Below, one piece after another: positions 22,070 to 33,043 of a stretch of DNA of 64,000 nt (the first letter of the stretch is position 1; the number at the start of each line of letters is the position of its first letter). The notes below the pieces were generated by a model. The model was not told the origin of the DNA. It saw nothing but the letters and a program-made list of their open reading frames with translations, and did not search any database. The DNA is taken from contig CM059575.1 of the NCBI GenBank assembly GCA_030386875.1, positions 52,358,859 to 52,422,858 on the forward strand. Reading direction: 5' to 3'. The position numbers and the translations under genes are program-made. This DNA comes from Morinoia aosen. Taxonomy: Eukaryota; Arthropoda; Malacostraca; Amphipoda; Talitridae.

Positions 22070-22141
22070 TGACGTCACAATTGTTATGACGTCACAATAG
22101 CCGGTTTTGGATATGAAGTTACTTCTCTTCTCTGTACTGTG
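22070..22141 (-). repeat. Right border repeat with two TGACGTCA palindromes
   Basis: TGACGTCA occurs at 22070-22077 and 22087-22094, and 22120-22141 is the exact reverse complement of 68-89. It lies immediately upstream of the minus-strand THAP exon, where a promoter would be expected. GC-rich TGGCAC-type sequence continues to about 22265, as it does at the left edge of the window. Confidence 0.5.
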
Positions 22142-22439
22142 GCACCGTGCACCTACGTACCAGGCTACCACACGGACCTACCATGGCACCGACTGAGTTG
22201 TCGACTCCGACCGAGGCGAGGTGTGCGGGTGTGCCACAGTGACACTGCCACAGACATGTCTATCATGGCAACACAGCAATTCCCATTTAATAAGTTTAAA
22301 TAAACCTAGATTGTCCATGAGAGAAACCCGTACTCCCACAAAATGCCAAGAAGTGATTTTGTAAGGGATTTTGTTTATTATGTTATCAATTATTATTTTT
22401 CCTTAATTTATTTGCTTGCTGTAAAGTAATTGCTAGCGC
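22142..22439. other. Gap between border repeat and LINE
   Basis: GC-rich to about 22265, then AT-rich. No coding sequence. Confidence 0.4.
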
Positions 22440-22489
22440 TAAGATGACAGTTCCTTCAGAGGTTTTATGTAAATGTTGCTCAATCGTTG

Positions 22490-22656
22490 AAGCTCAAGCC
22501 GAGAAAAGAAACCAAAGTTCTTTTTCATAAATGAATACCTCATACCTTCACGAGCTAACGCCATGTATATTCTGAGGATGGCCAAAAGGAAATTCCCGGA
22601 TAACGTTGGAACCCCAAGAACACAGGATGGAAACATCTTCATATTTAACTCCGGAA
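22490..22656 (+). pseudogene. LINE ORF1 C-terminus, first piece (FP-like domain)
   Basis: The frame reads FFFINEYLIPSRANAMYILR and then KFPDNVGTPRTQDGNIFIFN up to the hAT insertion. This matches the FP-type C-terminal domain at the end of ORF1 of CR1-like LINEs (a FINExLTP start and a GxIFVR-like strand). It resumes at 25789 after the transposon. Confidence 0.6.
22649..22656. repeat. 8-bp target duplication of the 3.1-kb hAT, left
   Basis: CTCCGGAA here against CTTTGGAA at 25781-25788, six of eight matching. Eight bases is the hAT norm, and both copies abut the termini. Confidence 0.65.
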
Positions 22657-23082
22657 CAGTGCTGCCAGCGCTAGGTTTTTAAACCTAGATCAAGGTTTTT
22701 TCGCTTCGGGCTAGGTTTCTAGGTTTTTGCTTCAAAAAGTTGGTTAAATCTAGGTTTTTTATGAAAAGAATTCCCAAAACGCAAAAATCCAAACAATAAA
22801 TGAAGTGTACTACACAATTTTGCTTATACAATTAAGTATAAGTAACAGATGCACATGTCGAGAAAAAGGGAATATAACTCGTTTCAAAAGAGTAATATTT
22901 CAAACGAACGCCACTGATGCGCGGCACTGATGTTCGGAGTCCTGGCCTCCCGGGGACAGCGTTGGTAGCTAGTGGACGGCGTTTTTGCAACTTTTGCAAG
23001 GTTAATTTTGTCGTTGTGTGTTGTTAGTTTGTTTTAGCGTATTCTTTAAAATTAGTCGGTAAAAACAGTGCAGAGTTGAATC

Positions 23083-23583
23083 ATGAGCATAGAATCTCCT
23101 ACAAAGAAGAGGAAAACATGGTACGCACAGTCTTTCAGAGAAGATTGGTTCAGTGGCGTGGAATTTAAGGAGTGATTGCAAAAATACTAAGATAATAAAG
23201 AATTCAGCTATTGTAAATGTTGTTCAGTTAAGATGAAAATGCAGCCAATAATATGCTACTAACTCATGAAAATACCGAAAAACACAAAAAATGCTTTGAA
23301 AGTGGCAAATCTAATCAACGTATTGACATTATTTTTGAAGCTAGGGAGGGATGTAATTCCAAGTGATTTTGTGATTGGTTGCATCTGTCACTCATTTGCA
23401 TTATGCGCAAGCAATGCTGTATCCGTTTTGCCTCACTTTTTGGAAATCTTACTTAAAAATTCTACTTCATATTTCTCTCGGAGTAGCAGACGTAAAAATG
23501 ATGCCTCCATGATACAAGATGTTGTCAACGTTGCTCAGCATCGCATTCCAAAACTTGCTCAAACAAGATTGCTTTCAAGATAA
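23083..23583 (+). pseudogene. hAT transposase N-terminal part, broken
   Basis: From ATG 23083 the frame reads SPTKKRKTWYAQSFREDWF and then, past two stops, DNKEFSYCKCCSVKMK, which is a BED-type zinc finger start. A second frame at 23266-23583 has VIGCICHSFALCASNAVSVLP followed by FSRSSRRKNDA, the CxCHSxxLxxS region common in hAT transposases (the catalytic core side of the insertion domain). The catalytic residues cannot be placed. Several stops show that it is dead. Confidence 0.6.
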
Positions 23584-24119
23584 CATGTAATTTTAGTCAT
23601 CTTGGAACAGTGGGATGCTGTTAATCTTTTTTTCGAGTCACATGCAAAGACTGATCAATTTGATGGCGCTTGTCAAATTCATGGGATACTCATCAATCGT
23701 AGCAGGAAATAGACGCTTTGTTTCAATATTTGCTTAGTTTGCTTCAATATTTTCTGAAGAAAGTTAACGCCCTCAACTTGGAATTTCGAACAGAACATTT
23801 TCGATTGCATTTTCTCCACTCAATGGTATCTATTCATTACATGAATATATTAACCTTTTTTTAATAATGAGGAGTACATAACAGAAAACTATGTGATATC
23901 CAGGTGACACAAAATTTTTCAAATCCTTAGAAAATATAATTCTAGGTAAGCGAACAATGTCATTGTTGGAGCAAGAACCCCTTCCCAATAATGTAATCAT
24001 CACCAAATTTAGAAGAGACTGTTTGCATTTTTCAATGCCATTATGTGTTCAAATTAAAGAAAGATTTTCGTTTGATTAAAGAAGCATTATTTCACAACTT
24101 GAAATCTTGTACGAAGCTT

Positions 24120-24217
24120 CATCAGCTAATGTATGTGTGTGAGTGTGTGTATGGATATATACACACATGCATACGTATATGTACATATGTGTGTATGTGG
24201 GTATATATTTATATATA
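24120..24217 (+). repeat. TGTG/TATA microsatellite
   Basis: Compound TG and TA repeat that precedes the first 370-bp repeat copy. The short open frames through it are artefacts. Confidence 0.7.
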
Positions 24218-24588
24218 TTTTTCATTTTTTTATGCTTCCTCAAAATGACACTTGTAAACATTGACCGAAACAAGCGATTTCATATATTATTTCCTGGCGT
24301 CAAGAATTGCGAAGTTTTATGTCATGTACATGTAAACTGTCAAAAGTGTTTTCACCCCACAATGAAAATGCATCGTCCATGAAATTGTGTTATCTCTTAC
24401 AATTTTCATTACATGTATTATCAGATGTAGATTAAGCTAGATTAGGAGTTCATTGCCCTCAATCATTTCTTTTGACTAGTGACACGAGTTTTTCAATACT
24501 CGTGTGTGTGTATCATCTAAGTGTATTAATTTTAAGATATTTTAAAAACCAATGATGGTACTTTTGTACCATCTCTATTGGAAATAAA
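24218..24588 (+). repeat. Direct repeat, copy 1 (about 370 bp)
   Basis: Aligned end to end with 25007-25373, with about nine in ten bases shared by eye. It contains a small hairpin CACGAGT...ACTCGTG at 24483-24504 and ends in TCTCTATTGGAAATAAA, followed by a T run and microsatellite. Each copy is preceded by a TG/TA microsatellite, so the microsatellite plus 370 bp may be the duplicated unit. Confidence 0.75.
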
Positions 24589-24899
24589 CCTTTTTTTTTT
24601 CTTTTTTATGTGTACATATATGTGTATATATTTACATGTATGTGTGCACATATGTGTGTACTAAACTGACAACTAGCATTTTACTAGAGATAATGGTCAT
24701 TTTCTGTTCACTCTCAACTTGTAACATTACCTAACTCGTCATCTCTTTATTATTGCAAAGCATTCATGTACCAACTATACATTTGTTGTACGATCATCCA
24801 TTTATATTTATATGAAATGCTTATTAACTAACGACCGTTATGTTAAAATTGTTGAATTAGAAATACAAAACTTATAATCTTCTTGGTCCTCATGCTTAT

Positions 24900-25006
24900 G
24901 CGTACATGTATATATGTATATATATCTGTATGTGTGTGTGTGTATGTATGTATGTATATATGTATGTACGTATATATATGTATATGGATTTGTATTTATA
25001 TATATA
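24900..25006 (+). repeat. TATG/TATA microsatellite
   Basis: Compound repeat before the second 370-bp copy. Confidence 0.7.
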
Positions 25007-25373
25007 TATTTTTTTTCATGCTTCCTTAAAATGACACTTTTGAACATTTGCCGAAACAAGCGATTCATATATTATTTCCTGGCATCAATAATTGCGAAGT
25101 TTTATGTCATGTACATGTAAACTGTCAAAAGTTTTTTCACCCCACAATGAAAATGCATCGTCCATGAATTTGCGTTATCTCTTATAATTATCATTACATG
25201 TATTGTCAAATGTAGATTAAGCAAGATTAGGAGTACATTGCCCTCAATCATTTATTTTCGACTAGTGACACGAGTTTTTCAATACTCGTGTGTGTGTATC
25301 ATCTAAGTGTATTAATTTTAAGATATTTAAAAACCAATGATTGTGATATTGTACAATCTCTATTGGAAATAAA
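25007..25373 (+). repeat. Direct repeat, copy 2 (about 370 bp)
   Basis: Second copy of the unit at 24218-24588. It carries the same hairpin (25270-25291) and the same GGAAATAAA end. Confidence 0.75.
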
Positions 25374-25780
25374 GTTTTTTCTTCTTCTTTCTAATGATGC
25401 TCCGATGTCCATTGTAACATAGGACCGAATTCTGGCTAAGCATCATACTATGAAGGATAGTCAATCAGGCCTCGCATGGGAGCCAGACAGAGAAATGCTA
25501 CGAGACCTAGCCGATGGAGAGGTGATCAGAGGATAAGAGACACGTTGCAAGATGCAAAAAATGCTGATAAAGTTGTCCTTTATGAGGGAGAGGAGGAGGA
25601 ATAATTCATAGTGTGATAAGTTCACCGCATTTTTTTCAATAATTTGGCTTTATTTTTATCTTAAATGTGAAAATTTATTGTCCATAAGTACTTTTTAGAA
25701 GGCTAGGTTTTTGTGTTCAAATCTAAGTTTTTCCTGAAGTGTGATCTAGGTTTTTCAAAAAGTAGTCGCTGGCAGCACTG

Positions 25781-25788
25781 CTTTGGAA
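25781..25788. repeat. 8-bp target duplication of the 3.1-kb hAT, right
   Basis: CTTTGGAA, partner of 22649-22656. Confidence 0.65.
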
Positions 25789-25889
25789 ACCCAGATTTAA
25801 GACGCCGCGAGATCAACACGCCAGATGACCTCGAGCAATACCTGATGCAACAACTAAATATGTCATCGAAGCAGATCATGGGTGACTAG
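25789..25889 (+). pseudogene. LINE ORF1 C-terminus, second piece
   Basis: The frame resumes as NPDLRRREINTPDDLEQYLM and ends in TAG at 25887-25889, completing the FP-like C-terminus begun at 22490. A SxxDL-type ending after the interrupted strand is expected for this domain. Confidence 0.6.
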
Positions 25890-26443
25890 ACTAGGTGATC
25901 CCCTAAATTAGATATGTCAGTTTCGTGTTAGTTTAACCTCAATTAGGTATCACGTCAGTTTAACCTCAACTTAATGTTAGTTTAACCTGAATCTATACAA
26001 ATGTATAACAGATGTGTTTGTAAACATTTATGACAGCTGTGTGTGAACTTTTGAAACAACGCTATCAGCAATTTTTTACCTCCCAATGTTACTGTGAATT
26101 TTTTCTTTTTTTTAACCACTAAAGTATTATCACGCGTAAACCATATTAGCTGATTATATCATTGTCGTTATAATCTTTAAAACTTATTACCTGTTGTATG
26201 TGATCTTGTGAAAACGCCCTCATGCAGCAACCTGTTTACACCAATGTTGGATATTGAACTCCAATATTATTCGCTCATGGACTGAGTTTATGTTTACTCT
26301 CGTAATCGCACTAGTTTTTTTTTATACTCTATTCTCTCGTACTTCATAAGCTGTTTTCTTTAGACAGGAATATCCCTTAAAGCTTGACTCTGTATTTCGT
26401 TTTAAGTTTTATAGTACCTAATTCTTACTGTTACTAATTTTAA
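25890..26443. other. LINE inter-ORF region
   Basis: Between ORF1 stop and ORF2 start. It holds three loose repeats of GTTAGTTTAACCT at 25926-25993. No coding signature. Confidence 0.5.
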
Positions 26444-29440
26444 ATGACTGATCACCCTGAGATATTCGAGGAAATCGACCCAGATCTCAATCATTTGAAC
26501 AGAATATATCCAAACCTAAACGACTCTCAGGAGTGTAGGTATACTAATATATCAAAATTCAACGAAACTATACGAATAACTGACCGAGATTTCTCACTCC
26601 TGTGTTGGAACTGTAGGTCACTCTATCCAAAATTGGAAGAGATACAATGTACTATTACTGAACTTAAATATAACCTAGACGTGATTAGCTTCACCGAAAG
26701 CTGGCTAGATGACTCGACTAAAGACATGATTCGATTTGAAAATTATCATAGTTACCATTCGCTGAGAAAAAACCAGCGGGGCGGAGGCATCAGCACATAT
26801 ATATCTAACCACATAGACTCGAGAACCATAGCAAGTGCAACAATGAATCAGGATCATATAGAATCACTTTTCGTAGAACTGTCTAGAGATGGTAAACGCA
26901 TTGTGCTTGGAACGGTGTATAGGCCTCCTACAGCCTGCCCTATATCTTTCCTGAATGAGCTGAATCGTATTATTTCTCAGTTCAACAGGCCCTTATATAA
27001 TGACATAATAATATGCGGTGACTTCAATTATGATCTACTGAAACATGAAAGCTATGAACCAATCTCTAATTTCCTAACAACCTTTCAGTCTCAATCCTTC
27101 CTTCCGATCATTACATAGCCTACACGAATAACCTCAGAGTGTGCTACGCTGCTTGACAATATCTTTATGACAGATCTAAGTGATTTTCTTGCTGGAATAA
27201 TTACTTCTGACTTATCAGATCACTTCCTAGTTTTCTTATTAAGAAAAATGTCTGTATTGCTTGCCCCAAGGCACGGGCTGAAACTTACTCATATCGTAAA
27301 ATAAACGATTCAAATCTTGAAGAAATGCGCACCGTTCTAGAAGAATCAATGCATACATTGCACATCTCTCAACAAAACAATAATACTACGAGCATTGATG
27401 AAGCAGTAGTAAAGTTGACTGAAACTATAATGACCGCATACAATCAGTGTTGCCCAATTGTAACTCGTACAGTTACCCCGAAAAATAAACAAAAGCCCTG
27501 GATTACTAGAGACAGCGTGATAAATATAAAGAAACGTCAAGCGTACCTAGCCCTCCTTTGCGAAGGGCGAATATCTAGAGAAACATATAACCGATTCAGA
27601 AACTATGTAACAAACCAGATAAGAACATCAAAAAAGAACTACTTTACGCTCAAGTTTACCCAATTCAAAACTGATGTTAAAAAGATTTGGCATCTCCTTA
27701 ACTCATGCTGTAAACCGAATAATGCCGATAAAAAGAAAATTGAATATGTTATTCAAGATAATGTAAAATACCATGAGAAGAAAGAAATTGCTAATCTCTT
27801 TAACAACTTCGTAAACGCAGGGAAAACTATAGCTGATGGTATTCCAAGTGAACCTACTGATCCCCTGGAATTTATGGATCATATTCGAGAACCCAACTCC
27901 TTTTCTTTACGCCTACAAACTCCTCCGATGTAATTACGTGCATAAACGACATGAAAAATAAATCGAGTGGGTTACAAACGTTTCCGACCAAAGTACTCAA
28001 AGTTATTGCTGACATTGTAGCCCCGCTGATATCAAATATTATTAACCGGTCTCTCTTACTAGGCACTTTCCCAAACTCCCTCAAAGTTGCTAGAGTAACC
28101 CCTATCTTTAAAAGTGGTGAAAAAAACTGTTTAAACAATTATCGGCCTATCTCCGTACTACCAATTATTAGCAAAGTATTCGAAAAGATTGTGTATAAAA
28201 AAGTGTACTCTTATTTTGAACAAAAATCATTTCTTTACGATAAACAATACGCTTTTGCTCTAAAAAATCAACAACACAGTCTATATTAAATCATTTACAA
28301 TTCCTCTATTCTAATATAGATGAAGGAAAGCCTGTCTCCTCTGTATTTCTTGACTTACGAAAAGCATTTGATTGTGTGGACCATAAAATACTACTCTCGA
28401 AACTACACTGTTATGGCATTCGAGGGATTGCCCATGATTGGTTCAGGTCATACCTAACAAATCGCAAGCAATACGTTGTCATTGACGACGCAAAATCAGA
28501 CCCACAGACAATTAGCCATGGAGTTCTACAAGGGTCTGTTCTTGGGCCTCTCATGTTTCTGATTTTTATCAATGATATTGTAAAATCTACATCATTCTTC
28601 AAATTCATACTTTTTGCCGATGACAGTACGCTTTCTGCGGTCCTTCCGAACCAAAATCCTGCTGTGGTTGTGGAGAGTATAAATACTGAACTTCACAAGG
28701 TTTCATCGTGGCTCAAAGCTAATAAAATAAGCCTTAATATTGATAAAACAAATTATATTACATTCTCATACAAGAAAGATGTATCTCTCCCGTACATTAA
28801 AATTGGCGAAGGTGAAATCGAAGAAACCAACTCATGTAAGTTTCTGGGCATCATAATAGATAAACATCTGACCTTCAAAGAGCACATCACTCATATTAGT
28901 TCTAAATTATCAAAATCCATCGGAATCCTAAATAAAGTTAAAAATTTTCTGCCTGAAACAGCTTTACAAATGCTCTACCGAACGCTCATTTCTCCATACT
29001 TGCAATACGGAATAGAAGCATGGCACGGAACTGATAAAAATAAAACCAACAAAATTTTTACTCTGCAGAAAAGAGCTGTCAGAGCGGTAAAGAACCTAGA
29101 ATATAATGCTCACACAAATGATTCTTTCAAAAATTTAAAAATACCTAAACTTTCGGTTCTCTACAAAATCTCCATCTGTAATTTCATTTACAAAACATTA
29201 AGAAATGGTGGCGACAATAGCCTAAGACAATTATTGACTGCGCAAACTGGTCATCACGACCATTTAACCCGAAATAGAAGTAAATTCATGCTTCCTTATT
29301 ATTCAAAGGCCCGGTCGCGACACAGTATCCTCTTCGTTGGAACCAAAACTTGGAACTCTATACCTGCAGAGATCAGTGAATGTAATTCGTACAAAGTATT
29401 CAAAAGACATCTTGAGTCTCACTTCCTATCAGAATACTAG
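26444..29440 (+). pseudogene. CR1/L2-type LINE ORF2 (EN-RT), degenerate
   Basis: Endonuclease part from ATG 26444: LLCWNCRSLYPKLEEIQ, VISFTESWLDD, LGTVYRPP, IICGDFNYDLL and SDLSDHF. TAG at 27116-27118 interrupts it before PTRITS. Frameshifts lie near 27246 (A run), 27900 and 28262 (A run). Reverse transcriptase part: CLNNYRPISVLPIISKVFEK, VFLDLRKAFDCVDHKILLSK, LQGSVLGPLMFLIFINDI (usual Pro replaced by Leu), FADDSTL and KFLGIIIDKHLTF. The family motif SVFLDLxKAFDxVDH is typical of the CR1/L2/Rex group. Decay by stops and frameshifts shows an old copy. Confidence 0.8.
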
Positions 29441-29856
29441 TCGTGTAAGATCACCGTGTCAAAATCTTGCCTCCTACATGTAACTAATGATAATGTCATA
29501 ATGTAACTTGCCTTGGGTACCATAACCAATCTTCTGTCTGCTCTTGAATCGTTTTATCAAACATACTGTTAAATATAGCCGATTTGACCTATATTGTAAA
29601 ATACAGCATAAAATATCGAGTTAATTATCTCAATGATCAGTCTAATGCGAAACTAGGTTAAGTGAACTAGGTTAAACATTTCTGTACACCCTAGAATAAC
29701 GTGATGGTAGGATGCCCTAGAAGTCGCTGAACTTGTTTGGGCCCACAGGTAGCTATACTCAAATTTGACCATTGTACTAGACTTAAGAAAAATTCTACCT
29801 TTGTATCACCTGTGGTAAATGAATTGTTTAAATTGTTTAAATTGTTTAAATTATTT
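29441..29856 (+). other. LINE 3' UTR and tail repeat
   Basis: Non-coding. It ends in three to four copies of ATTGTTTAA (29822-29856), which I take as the element tail. Confidence 0.5.
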
Positions 29857-29860
29857 AATC

Positions 29861-30699
29861 TTTAGGCTATGACGAATAAGGCGTTTTCTCTTGAACGTCT
29901 GTACGTTTTCCTTACCATCTCAAAATTCAGGTGTTCTTAATTTTTCTAAAATAAGTGCCAACCTAATAGGATGCATTTTTGTTGTTTAACACCCAGTTGT
30001 TTTTACGTACTGTCATGGATGATAGAATTTTTTGCGGTAACGATACTATTTGTTTTACTTACAATCTAATCATCAAAAATGCTTGTTTCAGCCAGGGAGC
30101 TTGTATTTTGCGTACTAAAAAGAATATGCTTCTTTCTGATACACAAGAGCAAGGGAAATTTCATAAGGTTTCACACAGATAAATCAAGAAGTAATTTAAA
30201 TTTTGCGCCATCTAAATATTTTTTCGGTAGAACGAAGCGAACACCAGAAGTCATGGATAACACTGGGGAATAATTTGAAAACCATTTTCTATTGCGTTAA
30301 ATTTTTGAGCTTATATAGAATAAATTTGATTCCAGATTTGTAGCTAATATTTTTTTAGCACATTTACCCACCCCCAACGTCCCCAAGAGCAAAATTCTAA
30401 TTGTTAGCTGAAATAAAACTTGCCAGCTGATTACGACCCTACTCCTCTAGATATGGCAGCTATGTGGTGACCAGGACGAGCCATGGGCCGCTCACAAAGT
30501 GTGCAGGCAGAGTGTTGACAGTTTACGGATGTGCACCAAAGGAACACGTGAAAAGATGCCATTTGGTATCCCCATGGTTTGGCTCGAGCAAAAAGAGAAT
30601 TCCGCAGACTTTTACTTTTGTTCAGTGAAAACATCAGGATTTAACAAGAAAAATTAAAGTGAAATTCAATATCCTAATATACTGTCAATTAGACGACCA
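29861..30699. other. Non-coding region
   Basis: Short open frames only, none recognisable. Confidence 0.4.
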
Positions 30700-30799
30700 T
30701 TGCCTCATTTAGCTACCTCGATCCTGTAGAAGATCTGAGTGATGTTGAACAGCGTAGTGACAGCTATTATACAGAGTTTGACCCTCACGAAGATCCAGT

Positions 30800-31210
30800 T
30801 CGCACGGGATTTGATCAGTAGAGTTGAATGATTTAGCATATCTTTTGGGGCTATCAAAATAAGCTTCAGAAATACTAGCGTAAAGACCGAAAGAGAAATG
30901 CATACTTAAAAAAGGAGTGAAGGTATCACACTTTCGAGCGAGAGAAAGTACATTCCTACAGCACTTTCGAATTGACAGGGGTTTTGTGTTTTATCATAAC
31001 AATCCTGGTTTACTGAAGGAATTAGGGCTTTCAATCTACAATCCAAATGAATGGAAACTGTTTATTGATAACTCAATGCGGAACTTAAAGTTTCTCCTTC
31101 TACACAGCGGCAATCTGTTTGGCGCTGTCCATTTGACCATTCGGTGAGTCTTCAGGAAAAATATGGCGATGTAAAGAGAATTATTGAGTTATTGCACTAT
31201 GACAAACTCA
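30800..31210 (+). pseudogene. Relic of an unnamed arthropod repeat-gene family
   Basis: In pieces of frame the text reads LNDLAYLLGLSK, KVSHFRARESTFLQHF, FYHNNPGLLKELGLSIYNP, NEWKLFIDNSMRNLKFLLLH and, after a frameshift near 31143, SLQEKYGDVKRIIELLHYDK. I recall many uncharacterised arthropod proteins with the pattern LNDLVRDLxLSK followed by EWRLFIDSSxxSLKxVLLHNGN, present in high copy and probably carried by a mobile element. The role is unknown. Stops and the frameshift make this copy dead. Confidence 0.5.
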
Positions 31211-31261
31211 ATTAGATAATTTGTGTAGTTAAGATAGCGTCGTTCCTTCTTGATCAGCAAC

Positions 31262-31313
31262 GTAGAGACACAAAGAGTAGAGACACAAAGTGTCAAAGAG
31301 TAGAGACACAAAG
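31262..31313 (+). repeat. Short tandem repeat
   Basis: Three copies of GTAGAGACACAAAG with short spacers. Confidence 0.75.
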
Positions 31314-32174
31314 CACTGCAACTGTTAAATAGTTTTTTGCATATTATTTAAGAAAATAAAAATCCTATATTTTTAAAACTTAACGTGATAGAGAAAAACT
31401 AAGATCAGTTTTGGATTCCGCACCCAGAAATTACTTCTTAACAACTGTCAGACCTAACTCAACAAAAATTATGTTCAGTGTATAATAATTCATTGGACTT
31501 TGACGAATTATTCACCATTAAAGGTAGCATTGGCCTTAATTCATCGTGCAAAGAACCTATTTTTCATTCAGGCTCTAAGTTGGAAAAATTAAGGGCGTAT
31601 TTCAAGCCAAGCAAGCTCTGAAATCTCTAAGATGGCAATGCAATTCCTCAATCAAAATCAAATCTTGCAGCTGTTTTTGTTAGGACAATCAAGAAATTCA
31701 GTCTTCAATATGATGTGAATTTCTTCAATTAGCGTTGCTGCGTAGGAAATAATGACTCCATACATCGTCCACCTGAACTCAAATCATTTGACTGTGCAAT
31801 TGTTTGTAATTTAAATAAATATAAGAAACTGTTGAGATGCTTATGACTTCTTCGCGAAAACAATCCAAAATACTCATGCATTTCAAAACCTAGATTTAGT
31901 CAATTTTTTAACGATTTCATTTAGGAATATATATGGGTTTGTAAGTTACATAAAAAAAATTCAAGATCTAGGTGGAAAAACTAAGTGAAAATACCCATCT
32001 GTGTTAGCCCTGGCACAAAGAAGCCAAGAGCGTGGCCTTGAGAACTGAGTTCTCAATGAACTTGATCCAAGCTGACCAGTCAACACAAGTGGCACTGCAG
32101 CTCGCTAACGCCATGGCTTGATTTCAAGGCCATCTCACGTGTTGTCGTATGTCTGCTGCCAGGGTGCAGCGAAA
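31314..32174. other. Non-coding region with frame debris
   Basis: Stretches without stops exist around 31490-31600, but they match no family I can name. Confidence 0.35.
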
Positions 32175-32640
32175 GAAGACGTTATATAAAGGATGTCCAT
32201 AAAGTCACTTTACCATTTCAATAATTTATTACAAATGCAATTGATGGGAAATTTTATTCGAATTGGTTCTATTGTATTTTGCGTTAATTAAAGTTATTTT
32301 CCCTCATTTTATAAACTTCTACAAGAGCACCATTAGTTGTACGAAGCACATCAAGACGGCACTCGATTTCTAGCCATGTTCGCTGAAGCCTATGGAAGCC
32401 ATCAATTCGTCCATTTTTCTTTAACGAGACATTAATTACTGCAAGTGTTTAATTTGACCATTTAACTGAATATGTCGAACCAAAAATGAATGACCTTCAA
32501 CCAACCATCATTTTTTAGCAAGATGATGCGCCACCACATTAGAGGCGTAGAAGCGCAAGATGTAGTCACAAAAGCAACATGTGGCGGGTCTTTTGGCTCG
32601 TGATTACAGATGTCCTAAAATTTAATCTTTACAGCTAAAC
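32175..32640 (+). pseudogene. Mariner/IS630-type transposase relic
   Basis: A terminus-like ATGTCCATAAAGTCAC at 32194-32209 is followed by debris including MNDLQPTIIF, a stop, then QDDAPPH. The latter corresponds to the FQQDxAPPH motif around the second catalytic Asp of mariner-like transposases. No intact frame remains. Confidence 0.5.
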
Positions 32641-33039
32641 TTCACCAATTAGAGAAAAATACTAGTTTCACCAGTTAAATTTTACTTTGCAAACGCCTAT
32701 TGAATTAAACTGCGTCGTTCATTTTTCTCCTACAAATAGGCAGTGTTGTAATTCATGTTAATTTGGCAAATGCAATCCATTCTCGAATAGTCTCTTAATA
32801 AATAGCTTTGAAGCCTCATTATGTGTATTTCAACGCGCAAGCTTTAATTATTATGAAGTAAGCGTTCGAGTTTCAGGCACGAATAAATTTCAAGTTTGTA
32901 ATAATCGCCGTATTTGTGAGGAGTGAGTAAATAAATTTTCGAAGAGGACATTTTTGTACATTGAACGTAAAATTTCGCTCGTAATTATAATGGAAAAAAA
33001 AGAAAAAGAAAAAATGTTCATTTCCAAGTTGTCACATGA
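32641..33039. other. Non-coding region left of the LTR element
   Basis: Nothing recognisable. Confidence 0.4.
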
Positions 33040-33043
33040 GATA
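33040..33043. repeat. Gypsy target duplication GATA, left
   Basis: GATA directly before the LTR. The same four bases follow the 3' LTR at 38383-38386. Gypsy elements typically duplicate 4-5 bp. Confidence 0.8.

Larger units (their letters stand above)
22657..25780 (+). mobile_element. hAT transposon, decayed, with CTAGGTTTTT subterminal words
   Basis: The termini are inverted copies of CAGTGCTGCCAGCG. Inside each end CTAGGTTTTT-like words recur (22671-22750, 25702-25760). A plus-strand hAT transposase relic starts at 23083. The interior also holds a 370-bp direct repeat pair with microsatellites. The CAGTG terminus and 8-bp duplication define it as hAT. It is younger than the LINE it interrupts. 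Confidence 0.75.
22440..29860 (+). mobile_element. CR1/L2-type LINE, decayed and interrupted by hAT
   Basis: A plus-strand LINE with only the end of ORF1 (FP-like domain) left at its 5' side, so it is 5' truncated. It also contains ORF2 with endonuclease and reverse transcriptase, and a 3' tract of about 9-bp ATTGTTTAA repeats (29822-29856), as is usual for CR1-like tails. The 22657-25780 hAT element sits in ORF1. No RNase H domain is seen. ORF2 has one nonsense codon and three frameshifts. The left limit is approximate. Confidence 0.7.

Noticed and set aside
24483-24525. Hairpin followed 12 bases later by CTAA, like a Helitron 3' end
   Set aside because: Both copies of the surrounding repeat continue identically beyond CTAA, so the element does not end there, and no Rep/helicase or TC start is seen.
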